A stretch of 44,555 nt of DNA from Nocardioidaceae bacterium (GTDB lineage: Bacteria; Actinomycetota; Actinomycetes; Propionibacteriales; Nocardioidaceae): NCBI GenBank assembly GCA_009780515.1, contig WQZX01000020.1, forward strand, positions 1-44,555, given 5' to 3'. Every line of letters starts with the position of its first letter. Position 1 is the first letter of the stretch. Position numbers and translations under genes: made by a program. Of this stretch, positions 7,985 through 17,782 are shown piece by piece. Below the pieces are notes generated by a model. It did not search any database. It had not been told where the DNA came from and worked only from the letters and a program-made list of their open reading frames with translations.

Positions 7985-9448
7985 TCATGGCTGTCGGGTG
8001 ACGTGAGCCACGTCGCTCCGACGACGCGGAGCACGGCGTCCGTTGCGGATCAGGTCGCCGGCGCCGATCACGATCGAGAGCGCGACGAAGCAGAGCGCGG
8101 CGACCACGGCGGCTGCGACGCCGTGTCCGTACGCCGTCGGGCCGCTCCGGCCGCCGACGGCGGCGAAGAAGACCGCGCCGATCACGCCCTGGCCGATCGC
8201 GAGCCCGATCCGCTGCGCCGTCTGCAGCACCCCGCCCGCAGTGCTGCCGACGACGGGGTCGACGTCGGCGAGGGTGAGGGTCTGGTTGGGCGTGATCAGG
8301 CATCCCGACGCGCAGCCCATCACGAACAGCGGCAGCGCCAGTGCGAGCGAGGCATGGGTGTGGGGGGCGTGCCAGGCGACGAGGGCGAGCGCCGCGGCCC
8401 CGAGCCCGAAGGCGGTGGCGGCGCCGACCACCAGCGGACGGCCGAGCCGGGTAACGAAGCGCCCCGCGGTCGGAGCACCGACCGCGCTGCCGACCGCGAA
8501 CGCGGTGACGCCGAGCGCCGACTGCAGCGCGCTGTAGCCGAGCCCGTCCTGGTAGTAGAGCGCCATCACCAGCGGCAGGCCGGCCTGCGCGGGGAAGAAC
8601 GTGATCGCCAGGAGGATGCCGGGCGTGTAGGAGCGCTGCTTGAACAGACGCATGTCGACCAGCGGGTCCGCCCGCTGCTCGGTCAGCCGCCGCTCGCGGA
8701 ACCAGAAGACGACCAGGAGCACGATCGCGGGCAGGACCAGCCAGGCGAGCCGCGCGTCGTGGACGGCGTCGTACTGGACGGCGGCGAAGAGGACGCAGAA
8801 GGTCGCGGCGCCCAGGTTGAGCGCGCCGAGCACGTCGAGGCGGTGCTTGCCGCTGGGCTGGTCGGCCGGCAGCAGCCGGCGCGCGAGCGCGATGACGAGC
8901 ACCCCGATCGGGACGTTGACGAAGAAGACGAGTCGCCAGCCCCAGTCGGGTCCGCCGAGCGCGATGAGGGTGCCGCCGACGATCGGGCCAAGCGCCGTAC
9001 CGACGCCGACGGTGGTGCCGAGGACGCCGAAGGCGCGGCCGCGCTCGGCTCCGCGGAAGAGGTTCTGCACCAGGCCGGAGACCTGCGGGTTGATCAGGCC
9101 GCCGAAGACGCCCTGGAGCACGCGCGCGGCGATGAGCAGCCCGACGGAAGGGGCGAGGCCCGACATCGCCGACGTCGCGACGAAGCCGACCACGCCGACC
9201 TGGAACATGCGCCGGCGGCCGTGGTCGTCACCGAGCCGGCCGCCGAGGACCGGCACCATCCCGAAGGCCAGCGTGTAGCCGCTGATCACCCACTGCAGGC
9301 CCGATGGCCCGGCGCCGGTGGCGCGCCCGATCGACGGGAGGGCGACGTTGGTGACGCTCACGTCGAGGAGCGTCATGAACATCGCGCTGCAGCAGACGAT
9401 GAGTGCGATCCACCGCTGCGGCGACGGCTCGTACGCCGATTCGCTCAT
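7985..9448 (-). CDS. MFS exporter, DHA2 (EmrB/QacA) type
   Basis: Encodes 487 residues with about 14 hydrophobic segments. It opens with the DHA2 signature region MFMTLLDVSVTNVALPSIGR, followed by LQWVISGYTLAFG and motif A GGRLGDDHGRRR between helices 2 and 3. Motif C-like VLGTTVGVGTALGPIVGGTL lies in helix 5, the proton-antiport hallmark of drug exporters. ATG 9448 overlaps the stop of the preceding methyltransferase gene by ATGA. Family members export drugs, dyes or metabolites; nothing here shows the substrate. With the MMPL gene downstream it forms a minus-strand export block. Confidence 0.9.
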   Translation of the reverse strand: MSESAYEPSPQRWIALIVCCSAMFMTLLDVSVTNVALPSIGRATGAGPSGLQWVISGYTLAFGMVPVLGGRLGDDHGRRRMFQVGVVGFVATSAMSGLAPSVGLLIAARVLQGVFGGLINPQVSGLVQNLFRGAERGRAFGVLGTTVGVGTALGPIVGGTLIALGGPDWGWRLVFFVNVPIGVLVIALARRLLPADQPSGKHRLDVLGALNLGAATFCVLFAAVQYDAVHDARLAWLVLPAIVLLVVFWFRERRLTEQRADPLVDMRLFKQRSYTPGILLAITFFPAQAGLPLVMALYYQDGLGYSALQSALGVTAFAVGSAVGAPTAGRFVTRLGRPLVVGAATAFGLGAAALALVAWHAPHTHASLALALPLFVMGCASGCLITPNQTLTLADVDPVVGSTAGGVLQTAQRIGLAIGQGVIGAVFFAAVGGRSGPTAYGHGVAAAVVAALCFVALSIVIGAGDLIRNGRRAPRRRSDVAHVTRQP

Positions 9449-10638
9449 GCGCCCGCCGCGCCGATCGGCTCGACGAGCAGGCAGGTGCCCTCGTCGGCCA
9501 CCCGGGTGAGGACGATGGTCGCCTCGCCGTCGCCGCCCAGGTCGAGACGCTTGCGCAGCTGCTCGGGGGAGACGTCGACCCCGCGCTTCTTGATGGTCAG
9601 CCGGCCGATGCCGCGCGCGCGCAGCGCGGCGCGCAGCTGCTTCTCGCGATAGGGGAGCGGCTCGATGACGCGGTAGCCGCGGGCCAGTGGCGTCACGAGC
9701 GCCCGGTCGGACGTCACGTAGGCGATCCTCGGGTCGATCAGCCCACCCTGGACGCCGGCCGCGACGGCGGTCACCAGGCCGGCACGGATGACGGCTCCGT
9801 CGGGCTCGTAGAGGTACGCCGCGACGTCCCGCACGCCGACAGCGTCGGCCCCGGGGTCGTCCTCGTCGGTGAGGGTGATCAGGCCACCCGCGGGCTCGAT
9901 GACGGTCGCGCGACGGTCGGCGGTCGCCGTACGGCCGGACCAGAGGGCGGCCTCCTTGACCTCTCCGCCGTCACTGACCCACTCGGCCTCGACCCCGTCG
10001 GGGATCAGCGAGTGGGGGATGCCGGGCGCGACCTTGACGCAGGAGTCGCGCGAGAGCAGCCCCTCGACCCAGGACCAGGGAGGGGTCCAGTCGTCGACCT
10101 TGAAGGTCCGCCCCGCGCCGGTACGTCGGGCCGGGTCGGCGAACGCGATGTCGAAGGGGGTGTGGTCGACCGTGGTCGCGTCGGCGACCTTGACCGCGCC
10201 CGGGAGCCCGAGCGCGTCGAGGTTGGCCTGGGCGATGGCGACGCGGAGCGGCTCGGCGTCGACGCCGGCGCAGATGATCCCCGCGCGGGCGGCGGCGATC
10301 AGGTCGCCGCCGATGCCGCAGCCGAGGTCGATCATCGTCTTCGTCCCGAACGCCCGCATGCGGCCCGCGCGATGGGTCGCGACCCGCAGCCGGGTGGCCT
10401 GCTCGAGCGCGTCGCGGGTGAAGTAGAGCCGCGATGCCAGCTCGCCGAGCTTGTCGGCAGCGCGCTCCCGCAGCTCCACCTGGGTGAGCACGGCGGCAGC
10501 GCGCTCGGCCGTCGTCGTACGACGGAGGATCGACTGCACCTGCAGCTCGGACTCGCCCGCGACGGTCGCCGTGGTCGCCTGGGCGAGCCGGGCCTGCCCC
10601 TCGTCGCTCAGCAGCCACTCGAAGGCGTCCAGGTCCAC
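9445..10638 (-). CDS. THUMP-like SAM-dependent methyltransferase
   Basis: Encodes 397 residues. Residues 1-95 are helical and unassigned. Residues 101-112 contain motif I TMIDLGCGIGGD and the next strand ends in GVDAEPLRVAIAQANLDAL. The putative active-site segment is DIAFADPARRTGAGRTF (about 163-179), the D-P-A-R-R variant typical of actinobacterial THUMP-like methyltransferases, which act on nucleic acid in related proteins. The C-terminus (about 330-397) holds the THUMP-like module with LPYREKQLRAALRARGIGRL and IKKRGVDVSPEQLRKRL. An RNA-modifying role is inferred from family resemblance only. The stop overlaps the start of the MFS gene. Confidence 0.8.
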   Translation of the reverse strand: MDLDAFEWLLSDEGQARLAQATTATVAGESELQVQSILRRTTTAERAAAVLTQVELRERAADKLGELASRLYFTRDALEQATRLRVATHRAGRMRAFGTKTMIDLGCGIGGDLIAAARAGIICAGVDAEPLRVAIAQANLDALGLPGAVKVADATTVDHTPFDIAFADPARRTGAGRTFKVDDWTPPWSWVEGLLSRDSCVKVAPGIPHSLIPDGVEAEWVSDGGEVKEAALWSGRTATADRRATVIEPAGGLITLTDEDDPGADAVGVRDVAAYLYEPDGAVIRAGLVTAVAAGVQGGLIDPRIAYVTSDRALVTPLARGYRVIEPLPYREKQLRAALRARGIGRLTIKKRGVDVSPEQLRKRLDLGGDGEATIVLTRVADEGTCLLVEPIGAAGA

Positions 10639-10789
10639 GCGTCCATCCTGTCAGGTGCTCGACCGGGACCGGAGCCGCCGTCGCGGGCCCTGAGTGCCGA
10701 CGAGGTTTCGCCGGCCGGTCCGCCGGCAAGGCTCGAGCGCAGCTACCTCAGAGAAATGGCTCCGACGAGATCAGATTGGGAAGAGACCG

Positions 10790-12535
10790 ATGACCGGTGC
10801 AGGGGACTTTGGTCCGGACTTCGCCACCACGGTCGACGGCTACAGCGACGCGATCGTGCGCGCGGCCCTCGACGCCGACATGTTCCACTACATGAAGGAT
10901 CACTGCCTGACGGCGTTCCCCAACGCCCTCCTGTCCTTCGTCGGCGACCCGGACCGCGGGTGGATGGTCTGGTACATCGACCCCCAGGGTGAGCTCACCA
11001 GTGGAGTCGCCGGGGCTGCGCACCACGTCCCGTTGGTGGGCGGCCTGCTCAGCGACGTCGTCAAGGGAGCGGGGGCCGCGACCGGCTCGATGGGATACGT
11101 CCGCAAGTTCACCTCGCCCTACACGGGGGCGACCCCGGCCAGCGACTGGCTCGACATGAACGGCATCGGCTGGGACATCCAGACGGACTCGACGACTCCT
11201 TCGGACAAGCTCGCCAAGTGGGAGGGGAGGATGCGGGACCTCTCGGCGACGTGGGGCAGCGTGCCCGACCCGGCGGGACTTCTGAAGCAGTCCACCCGTC
11301 TGACCGACGGGGCCTCGAGCATCACCACGAGCACCGAGGACGAGAAGAAGTTCGTCGACCAGGACTACGAGGACGCCGTCCACAACCTGAAGAGCAGGTT
11401 CAACCTCACCGGCCACGCGTTCGAGGCGTTCCAGAGCACGTACGCCGAGAAGGGCTACGTGGTCACGCACGACCTGCGGTTGCACATGCTGGAGATCGCC
11501 TGTGCCACCAGCGGGGACGCGGTGCTCTGCCAACAGGTCCGCTCCAGCGTGAACGCGCTGCTGGGCAAGACCGCGGACGCGATGGCAGCGAGCACGGGAG
11601 GGTTCGGCGACCTCGGGATCCCCGGAGTCACCGACATCGCCAACGGTCTGATCGACCCAGCCAGCCGCGGCAAGACGATCGAGACGCTGTTCTTCACCGT
11701 GGCCGGGGCCGTCGTCGGCACCGTGGCGGCCGTCGCGTCGGGCGGGACGGCTGTCGCTGTGCTGGCCGGGGTCGCCGGCACCGGACTCACCGCCCTCACC
11801 AGCCTGAAGGGCCTCGTGGCCGACACCCAGGCCGCCGTTCCGTCGCTCGCGGCCGACACCCCCGACGGCGTGTGGACCAACCTGACCACGCAGCTCGACA
11901 CGCTCGACTCCAACTACGCCGATGCGGAGGGTCAGCTCTCGAGCCAGGCGCAGGAGACGCTCGACAAGCTGGGCGGTGTTCTCGCCAAGCAGACGACGAC
12001 GCTCCACCTCCCGTTCGGGTGGGACATCCCGACGACCCGGACGGTGATCACCGGTCAGCACGACGGCCTGGGGACCCTCCAGCAGAACAGCGTGGTCATG
12101 GCGCCCTCGGCGCCCGACAAGTACGCCGCGACCGAGATCCAGGGCTCTGAGGGTGATGTCGCGAACGCCAGGGACTGGCTGACCACCATCGCCGAGCACA
12201 TCTACTCGGCGTCGAACAAGGCCTACGTCGACGCCTCCGGCTTCTCGCGCGCTGCGGGCCTCGGCGACGATCCGAGCTACATGATCTGCGGAGCGGCCGG
12301 CGAGCTGCGACTCCGCCTGCGCAACCACGCGTCCCTGATGGACGAGGGCGCGCTGAACCTGTGGAAGACCTGGCAGGACTTCGAGGAGACCGACAGCGGT
12401 GCCGCCGGCAACCTGAATACCCTGCGGGGGAAGCTCAGCCAGAAGGAGATCAACGAGTTGTACGGCGTCGGTCAGTCCCAAGTGTCCAGCGCGAACGGTC
12501 TGCGGGCCCTGGAGCACGACACGAAGGCGAAGTGA
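10790..12535 (+). CDS. large ESX-like protein with hydrophobic Gly/Ala core (581 aa)
   Basis: Start chosen at ATG 10790 (MTGAGDFGPDFATTVDGYSD) with GGAAGAG upstream; the in-frame extension to 10694 is implausible. The first 110 residues contain a hydrophobic patch (AAHHVPLVGGLLSDVVKGAG). Residues about 130-300 are mainly helical, with KWEGRMRDLSATWGSVPDP, which resembles the W-x-G-containing helical hairpins of type VII substrates. Residues 298-338 are a membrane-spanning-length Gly/Ala/Val run (VAGAVVGTVAAVASGG then VLAGVAGTGL). The remainder is soluble and helical. The domain order resembles the 357-residue glycine-zipper protein at 1179-2252, without obvious sequence identity. The lipoprotein gene downstream overlaps its stop. 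I do not recognise a named family. Confidence 0.65.
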   Translation: MTGAGDFGPDFATTVDGYSDAIVRAALDADMFHYMKDHCLTAFPNALLSFVGDPDRGWMVWYIDPQGELTSGVAGAAHHVPLVGGLLSDVVKGAGAATGSMGYVRKFTSPYTGATPASDWLDMNGIGWDIQTDSTTPSDKLAKWEGRMRDLSATWGSVPDPAGLLKQSTRLTDGASSITTSTEDEKKFVDQDYEDAVHNLKSRFNLTGHAFEAFQSTYAEKGYVVTHDLRLHMLEIACATSGDAVLCQQVRSSVNALLGKTADAMAASTGGFGDLGIPGVTDIANGLIDPASRGKTIETLFFTVAGAVVGTVAAVASGGTAVAVLAGVAGTGLTALTSLKGLVADTQAAVPSLAADTPDGVWTNLTTQLDTLDSNYADAEGQLSSQAQETLDKLGGVLAKQTTTLHLPFGWDIPTTRTVITGQHDGLGTLQQNSVVMAPSAPDKYAATEIQGSEGDVANARDWLTTIAEHIYSASNKAYVDASGFSRAAGLGDDPSYMICGAAGELRLRLRNHASLMDEGALNLWKTWQDFEETDSGAAGNLNTLRGKLSQKEINELYGVGQSQVSSANGLRALEHDTKAK

Positions 12536-13464
12536 GCGTGCCACGCCGCGCCCTGCTGTTCCTCGTGACCGCGCTGGGGCTGCTCGGCTCGCTCAGCGCC
12601 TGCGGGCAGGCTCGCGCGTCCGTCGGCCACGTCTACGGCGCCACCGGAGAGAACGCCGATCTGCACCACCTCACCGCCAAGGTCCCCGGCACCGTGATCG
12701 AGCTGACCTACGGCGGCTTCCTGGCCAAGGCCCGCGTCGGCGACTCGGCCTCCTCGACCCCCGCCGTCGACGCACCGTCCGGCGGGGCGATCCTCCCCTT
12801 CACGCTCGATGCCGGTCCCGACTCGGCCGCCCCGCTCCCCGTCAGCCGAGCAGCCACCGGTCGGGTCCACTGGACCGCCGCCATCCGATCTGCCGGCCAC
12901 GACACCCCGATCGACGTCACCGGCTCGGCCCCGAAGGCGGTCGCGCTGGCGGCGACCGGTGGCGCGCAGCTCGTGGTCACCTTCGACGGGCTGAGCCAGG
13001 TCTTCGACCTTCCGTCCGGCAGGCGGGCGCCCGGCGGAGCCGACCCGCTCTACGGCTCCACCCCGACCCGTCACGAGCATTGCCCCAAGTCCCCGGCGAG
13101 CAGCCGCGGACTCCTGGTCTTCACGGACTGCTCTCTCACCTCCACCACCGTCCCCTGGCTCGGTCGATGGGCGAGCGCAGGACGCGAGTTCGTCCTCCTG
13201 GACGTCACCGTCCACCGTCCCGAGGTCGAGCGGCGCGGGATCTCCTACGGCACCGTCTCGAGCACGGCGACCGTCTCGGTCGACGGCCGGTCCTCGCAAC
13301 GCGTGCCCGTCGCCAAGCTGGACAGGTGGGTGGTCGCCGAGGTCCCGGCGGCGAGCCGGCACCAGGCCGAGCTCACCTTCCGGATCAGGGCATCGCATCC
13401 CATCGACCCGACCGCCCCGCCCCGTGCGAGCGTGACGGTCACGAGAGTCATCCCGTTGGGCTGA
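12532..13464 (+). CDS. secreted lipoprotein coupled to ESX-like gene
   Basis: GTG 12532 overlaps the upstream TGA (GTGA); GTG 12538 is an in-frame alternative. The 310-residue product has a signal peptide with lipobox LSAC (Cys at about residue 24). The rest is a beta-rich extracellular region of two similar-sized halves, with a Cys pair in ARHEHCPKSP and LVFTDCSL style positions about 17 residues apart in the middle, likely a disulphide. No catalytic motif is seen. Overlap with the 581-residue gene indicates coupled translation and hence a shared pathway. By analogy with the lipoprotein partners seen beside some secreted toxins it could be a surface-anchored partner or immunity factor, but this is position-based inference only. 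Confidence 0.7.
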   Translation: MSVPRRALLFLVTALGLLGSLSACGQARASVGHVYGATGENADLHHLTAKVPGTVIELTYGGFLAKARVGDSASSTPAVDAPSGGAILPFTLDAGPDSAAPLPVSRAATGRVHWTAAIRSAGHDTPIDVTGSAPKAVALAATGGAQLVVTFDGLSQVFDLPSGRRAPGGADPLYGSTPTRHEHCPKSPASSRGLLVFTDCSLTSTTVPWLGRWASAGREFVLLDVTVHRPEVERRGISYGTVSSTATVSVDGRSSQRVPVAKLDRWVVAEVPAASRHQAELTFRIRASHPIDPTAPPRASVTVTRVIPLG

Positions 13465-13496
13465 GGCCCGTGCCGATGCCGGGTTCGTCGACCTCC

Positions 13497-13523
13497 CTGG
13501 CACTCCCTTCGGGTGAGTGCTAA
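13497..13523. promoter_or_regulatory. CIRCE operator for groESL
   Basis: The arms are CTGGCACTC (13497-13505) and GAGTGCTAA (13515-13523), separated by 9 nt. The right arm matches the CIRCE consensus perfectly and the left arm matches 7 of 9 positions of TTAGCACTC. CIRCE is bound by the HrcA repressor, which is released on heat stress. It lies about 130 bp upstream of the groES start. Confidence 0.9.
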
Positions 13524-13531
13524 CGTCTGGG

Positions 13532-13558
13532 CTGGCACTCTCCACCGGAGTCTGCCAG
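13532..13558. promoter_or_regulatory. second, degenerate CIRCE-like inverted repeat
   Basis: CTGGCACTC recurs at 13532-13540, identical to the left arm of the first CIRCE, and faces GAGTCTGCCAG at 13548-13558, a complement of the arm with a 2-nt insertion. It begins 8 nt after the first element. It may be a second HrcA contact or a decayed duplicate. Confidence 0.5.
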
Positions 13559-13655
13559 CGCCTGCAGCGGTGTGCGGCACCCGCGACGACGTACCTCTGC
13601 GAGCAGGCGGAAGACGTGAGCCACCACATCAACATGTGAAGGGGAGGTCGACATC

Positions 13656-13949
13656 GTGTCGATCAACATCAAGCCTCTCGAGGACCGGATCGTCATCAAG
13701 CAGGTCGAGGCGGAGCAGACCACGGCCTCCGGCCTGGTCATCCCGGACACCGCGAAGGAGAAGCCCCAGGAGGGCGAGGTCCTGGCCGTGGGTCCGGGCC
13801 GTGTCGACGACAACGGCAACCGCGTCCCGCTGGACGTCGCGGTGGGTGACAAGGTCATCTACAGCAAGTACGGCGGCACCGAGGTCAAGTACGCCGGCGA
13901 GGACTACCTGATCCTCTCGGCCCGCGACATCCTCGCGGTCATTTCCTGA
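13656..13949 (+). CDS. groES: co-chaperonin GroES (Hsp10)
   Basis: Encodes 97 residues from GTG 13656, preceded by AAGGGGAGG. The whole Hsp10 fold is recognisable: [20 protein letters not shown] at the N-terminus, the mobile loop [19 protein letters not shown] that contacts GroEL, the roof region [15 protein letters not shown], and the C-terminal strand [17 protein letters not shown]. The length is normal for the family. It caps the GroEL ring during ATP-driven folding in the cytoplasm. CIRCE upstream indicates HrcA-type heat-shock control. groEL follows after 93 nt, within which a long hairpin sits. Confidence 0.98.
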   Translation: MSINIKPLEDRIVIKQVEAEQTTASGLVIPDTAKEKPQEGEVLAVGPGRVDDNGNRVPLDVAVGDKVIYSKYGGTEVKYAGEDYLILSARDILAVIS

Positions 13950-13966
13950 TAGACCATCGCCTTGAT

Positions 13967-14020
13967 CCGGGTCGTGTGCCTGACGCATCGCACTAGCGCT
14001 GTCTCAGGCACACGACCCGG
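13967..14020 (+). other. 17-bp perfect hairpin between groES and groEL
   Basis: CCGGGTCGTGTGCCTGA (13967-13983) pairs perfectly with 14004-14020, leaving a 20-nt loop. No U-tract follows, and a good AAGGAG site for groEL comes 12 nt later. It could act as a partial terminator, an RNA processing site or a 3' stabiliser that sets the GroES:GroEL ratio. Confidence 0.75.
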
Positions 14021-14033
14021 TCTCGTTCCCTAA

Positions 14034-15665
<1,632 letters not shown>

Positions 15666-15681
15666 GCCGTCCTCCGACGCG

Positions 15682-15719
15682 ACCGCGCCCCCGACCGCAG
15701 CAGCGGTCGGGGGCGCGGT
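15682..15719. terminator. bidirectional hairpin terminator after groEL
   Basis: A perfect 17-bp stem (ACCGCGCCCCCGACCGC at 15682-15698, complement at 15703-15719) closes on an AGCA tetraloop. It lies between groEL and the convergent permease gene and probably serves both. Confidence 0.8.
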
Positions 15720-15724
15720 GCGTC

Positions 15725-17104
15725 TCAGGCGGCCGTCGACGAGCGGCGGCGCTGGAGCCAGACCCCGAGGGCGACGATGACCGCCGCCGATGCCAGCGAG
15801 AAGCCGATCGCCTGCTGCTGGGCCTTGTCGAAGGCCATCAGCACCAGCACCGCGACGATGAAGACGATCACCACGCCGGTCAGGTAGGGGAAGAGCCACA
15901 TCCGGACCGCGGCATGCTCGCCCTCGGCACGCATGCGCCGGCCGAGGACGACCTGGCTGACCGCGACAGCGAGGTAGATGAACAGGGCGAGCGCGCCGCT
16001 GGTGGCGAGCAGGTAGCCGAAGATCTTGCCGGGCAGCACGTAGTTGCCGATCACGGCGAGGAAGCCGACGACCATCGAGGCGAGGATCGCGATCCACGGC
16101 ACGCCCTTGGGCGTGACACGACGTACGGCGCGGGGCGCGTCGCCGCGGGCGCCGAGCGAGTAGAGCATCCGCGAGGCGGTGTAGAGCGAGGAGTTCAGGC
16201 AGGAGGCGACCGCGGTGAGGATGACGATGTCCATGATCGTGGCGGTGCCGGGTACGCCGATCGCGTCGAGGACCGCCTGGTAGGAGCCGCGACCGACGTG
16301 GTTGTAGGGCAGCAGGGCGACGACCACGAAGATCGAGCCGAGGTAGAACAGCGAGATCCGCCAGATGACGGAGTTGACCGCCTTGCTGATGCCGCTCGCC
16401 GGGTCCGGCGACTCGGCCGCGGCGATGGTGACGATCTCGGTGCCGATGAAGGAGAACATCGTCACGAGCATCGCCGAGATCACTGCGCCGAAGCCGTTCG
16501 GCATGAAGCCGTCCGGCTTCCAGAGGTGGCTGATGCCGCTGACGTTCGACCCCGGCAGCACGCCGACGATGGCCAGCACGCCCAGCACGATGAACGCGAT
16601 GATCGCCACGACCTTGATGAGGGCGAACCAGAACTCGAACTCGCCGTAGTTGCCGACGCTCGCAAGGTTGGTGACGGTCAGCAGGACCGTGATGGCGAGC
16701 GCCCAGATCCACTGCGGGGCGCCGAGCAGGTCGGTGAGGATCGTCGCGCCCGCGGTGGCCTCGGTCGGGATCACGAGGACCCAGAACCACCAGTAGAGCC
16801 AGCCGACCGAGAAGCCCGCCCACCGGCCCAGGGCGCGGTCGGCGTAGACCGAGAAGGACCCGGTGTCGGGGTCGGCGGTCGCCATCTCCCCGAGCATGCG
16901 CATGACGAGCACGACGAGTGTCCCGGCCAGGAGGTAGGAGATGAGGACGGCCGGGCCCGCCTGGTCGATCGCGGTGGCGGAGCCGACGAAGAGGCCGGCG
17001 CCGATCACGCCCGCGATCGAGATCATCGTGATGTGGCGTGGCTTCAGGCTGGTGCCGAGGGAGCCGGGCGCGGTGGCAGTGGTGGGTGCAGCGGAGGTAT
17101 CCAC
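15725..17104 (-). CDS. amino acid permease (APC family, GabP/AAT-like)
   Basis: Start chosen at GTG 17104, preceded by GGAAGGA with an 8-nt spacer. This gives 459 residues, the usual length for AAT-type permeases; the longer frame adds 88 residues of no APC character. The N-terminal signature is LKPRHITMISIAGVIGAGLF, with the unwound helix-1 motif GVIGAGLFVGS, followed by GTLVVLVMRMLGEMATADPD. About 12 helices can be counted. Conserved FSFIGTEIVTIAAAESPDP in helix 6 and SCLNSSLYTASRMLYSLGARGDAP in helix 8 point to the GABA/aromatic/basic amino acid symporter group. The substrate is not certain: GABA is attractive because of the GabD2-like gene at 29268, but they are far apart. Confidence 0.9.
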   Translation of the reverse strand: MDTSAAPTTATAPGSLGTSLKPRHITMISIAGVIGAGLFVGSATAIDQAGPAVLISYLLAGTLVVLVMRMLGEMATADPDTGSFSVYADRALGRWAGFSVGWLYWWFWVLVIPTEATAGATILTDLLGAPQWIWALAITVLLTVTNLASVGNYGEFEFWFALIKVVAIIAFIVLGVLAIVGVLPGSNVSGISHLWKPDGFMPNGFGAVISAMLVTMFSFIGTEIVTIAAAESPDPASGISKAVNSVIWRISLFYLGSIFVVVALLPYNHVGRGSYQAVLDAIGVPGTATIMDIVILTAVASCLNSSLYTASRMLYSLGARGDAPRAVRRVTPKGVPWIAILASMVVGFLAVIGNYVLPGKIFGYLLATSGALALFIYLAVAVSQVVLGRRMRAEGEHAAVRMWLFPYLTGVVIVFIVAVLVLMAFDKAQQQAIGFSLASAAVIVALGVWLQRRRSSTAA

Positions 17105-17239
17105 TGGGAGTGTCCTTCCGAGATTCCGAGAGGTGGTGAGCCGGATCGGACCACCCGCCCCCGCGACCCGATTCGTGCCTCGACCGTACCTGTGCCAAGA
17201 CCCGTTCGGCCCGCTCGTCGAGTTTCCTCGTGTCGGCAT

Positions 17240-17268
17240 GCAACCCTTCGGCATGGACACCTCGTTAG
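17240..17268 (+). promoter_or_regulatory. putative ECF sigma autoregulated promoter
   Basis: GCAACC (17240-17245) and CGTTAG (17263-17268), 17 nt apart, resemble the AAC-type -35 and CGT-type -10 boxes of ECF sigma promoters. They end 7 nt before the GTG start of the sigma factor gene, implying a short or absent leader. Autoregulation is inferred, not shown. Confidence 0.4.
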
Positions 17269-17275
17269 GTGGGTT

Positions 17276-17782
17276 GTGAGCAGGAGAGACCAGTCCTTCG
17301 CGGACTTCGCGGCGGTCGCCCAGCCGAGGCTGCGGCGTACGGCGTACCTGATGTGCGGCGACTGGCACCGCGCGTCGGACCTTGCGCAGGAGGCGCTGAT
17401 CCGCGTGTACCTCCGCTGGCCGCGGCTCGAGCGTCGCGGCACCGATCTCGTCGGCTACGCGCGCCGGGCCCTGGTGACGATCGCGATCGACCAGAGCCGC
17501 AAGCGCTCCAACGACGAGCGCCCGCTCGAGACGGTGCCCGAGGTCGCCGAGGCGGACGATGGCTTCACCGCTCAGCTGACTTCCCGCGCCGAGCTGCTCT
17601 CCGCGCTCGAGGCCCTCGGCCCGCGGCAGCGGGCCTGCGTGGTGCTGCGGTACTTCGAGGACATGTCGGTCGCCGAGGTCGCCGCCGCGCTCGACTGCAG
17701 CACCGGCACCGTCAAGAGCCAGACGGCCCGCGCGCTCGACACCCTCCGAACCCTCCTGGCCGACACCGAGGTGGCGTCATGA
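17276..17782 (+). CDS. SigE-family ECF RNA polymerase sigma factor
   Basis: Encodes 168 residues from GTG 17276 (MSRRDQSFADFAAVAQPRLR). Region 2 is clear: RRTAYLMCGDWHRASDLAQE, then ALIRVYLRWPRLERR, with the -10-recognising helix around YARRALVTIAIDQSRKR. Region 4 is LGPRQRACVVLRYFEDMSVAEVAAAL with the helix-turn-helix DCSTGTVKSQTARALDTLR that reads the -35 box. There is no region 1.1 or 3, as for ECF sigma factors. The downstream gene overlaps it by ATGA and encodes a protein with one TM helix, the usual arrangement of sigma and membrane-bound regulator. The inducing signal is unknown. Confidence 0.93.
   Translation: MSRRDQSFADFAAVAQPRLRRTAYLMCGDWHRASDLAQEALIRVYLRWPRLERRGTDLVGYARRALVTIAIDQSRKRSNDERPLETVPEVAEADDGFTAQLTSRAELLSALEALGPRQRACVVLRYFEDMSVAEVAAALDCSTGTVKSQTARALDTLRTLLADTEVAS

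Noticed and set aside
15914..17275. Plus-strand extension upstream of the ECF sigma factor
   Set aside because: The frame is open only as antisense of the permease gene; the sigma domain begins just after GTG 17276.
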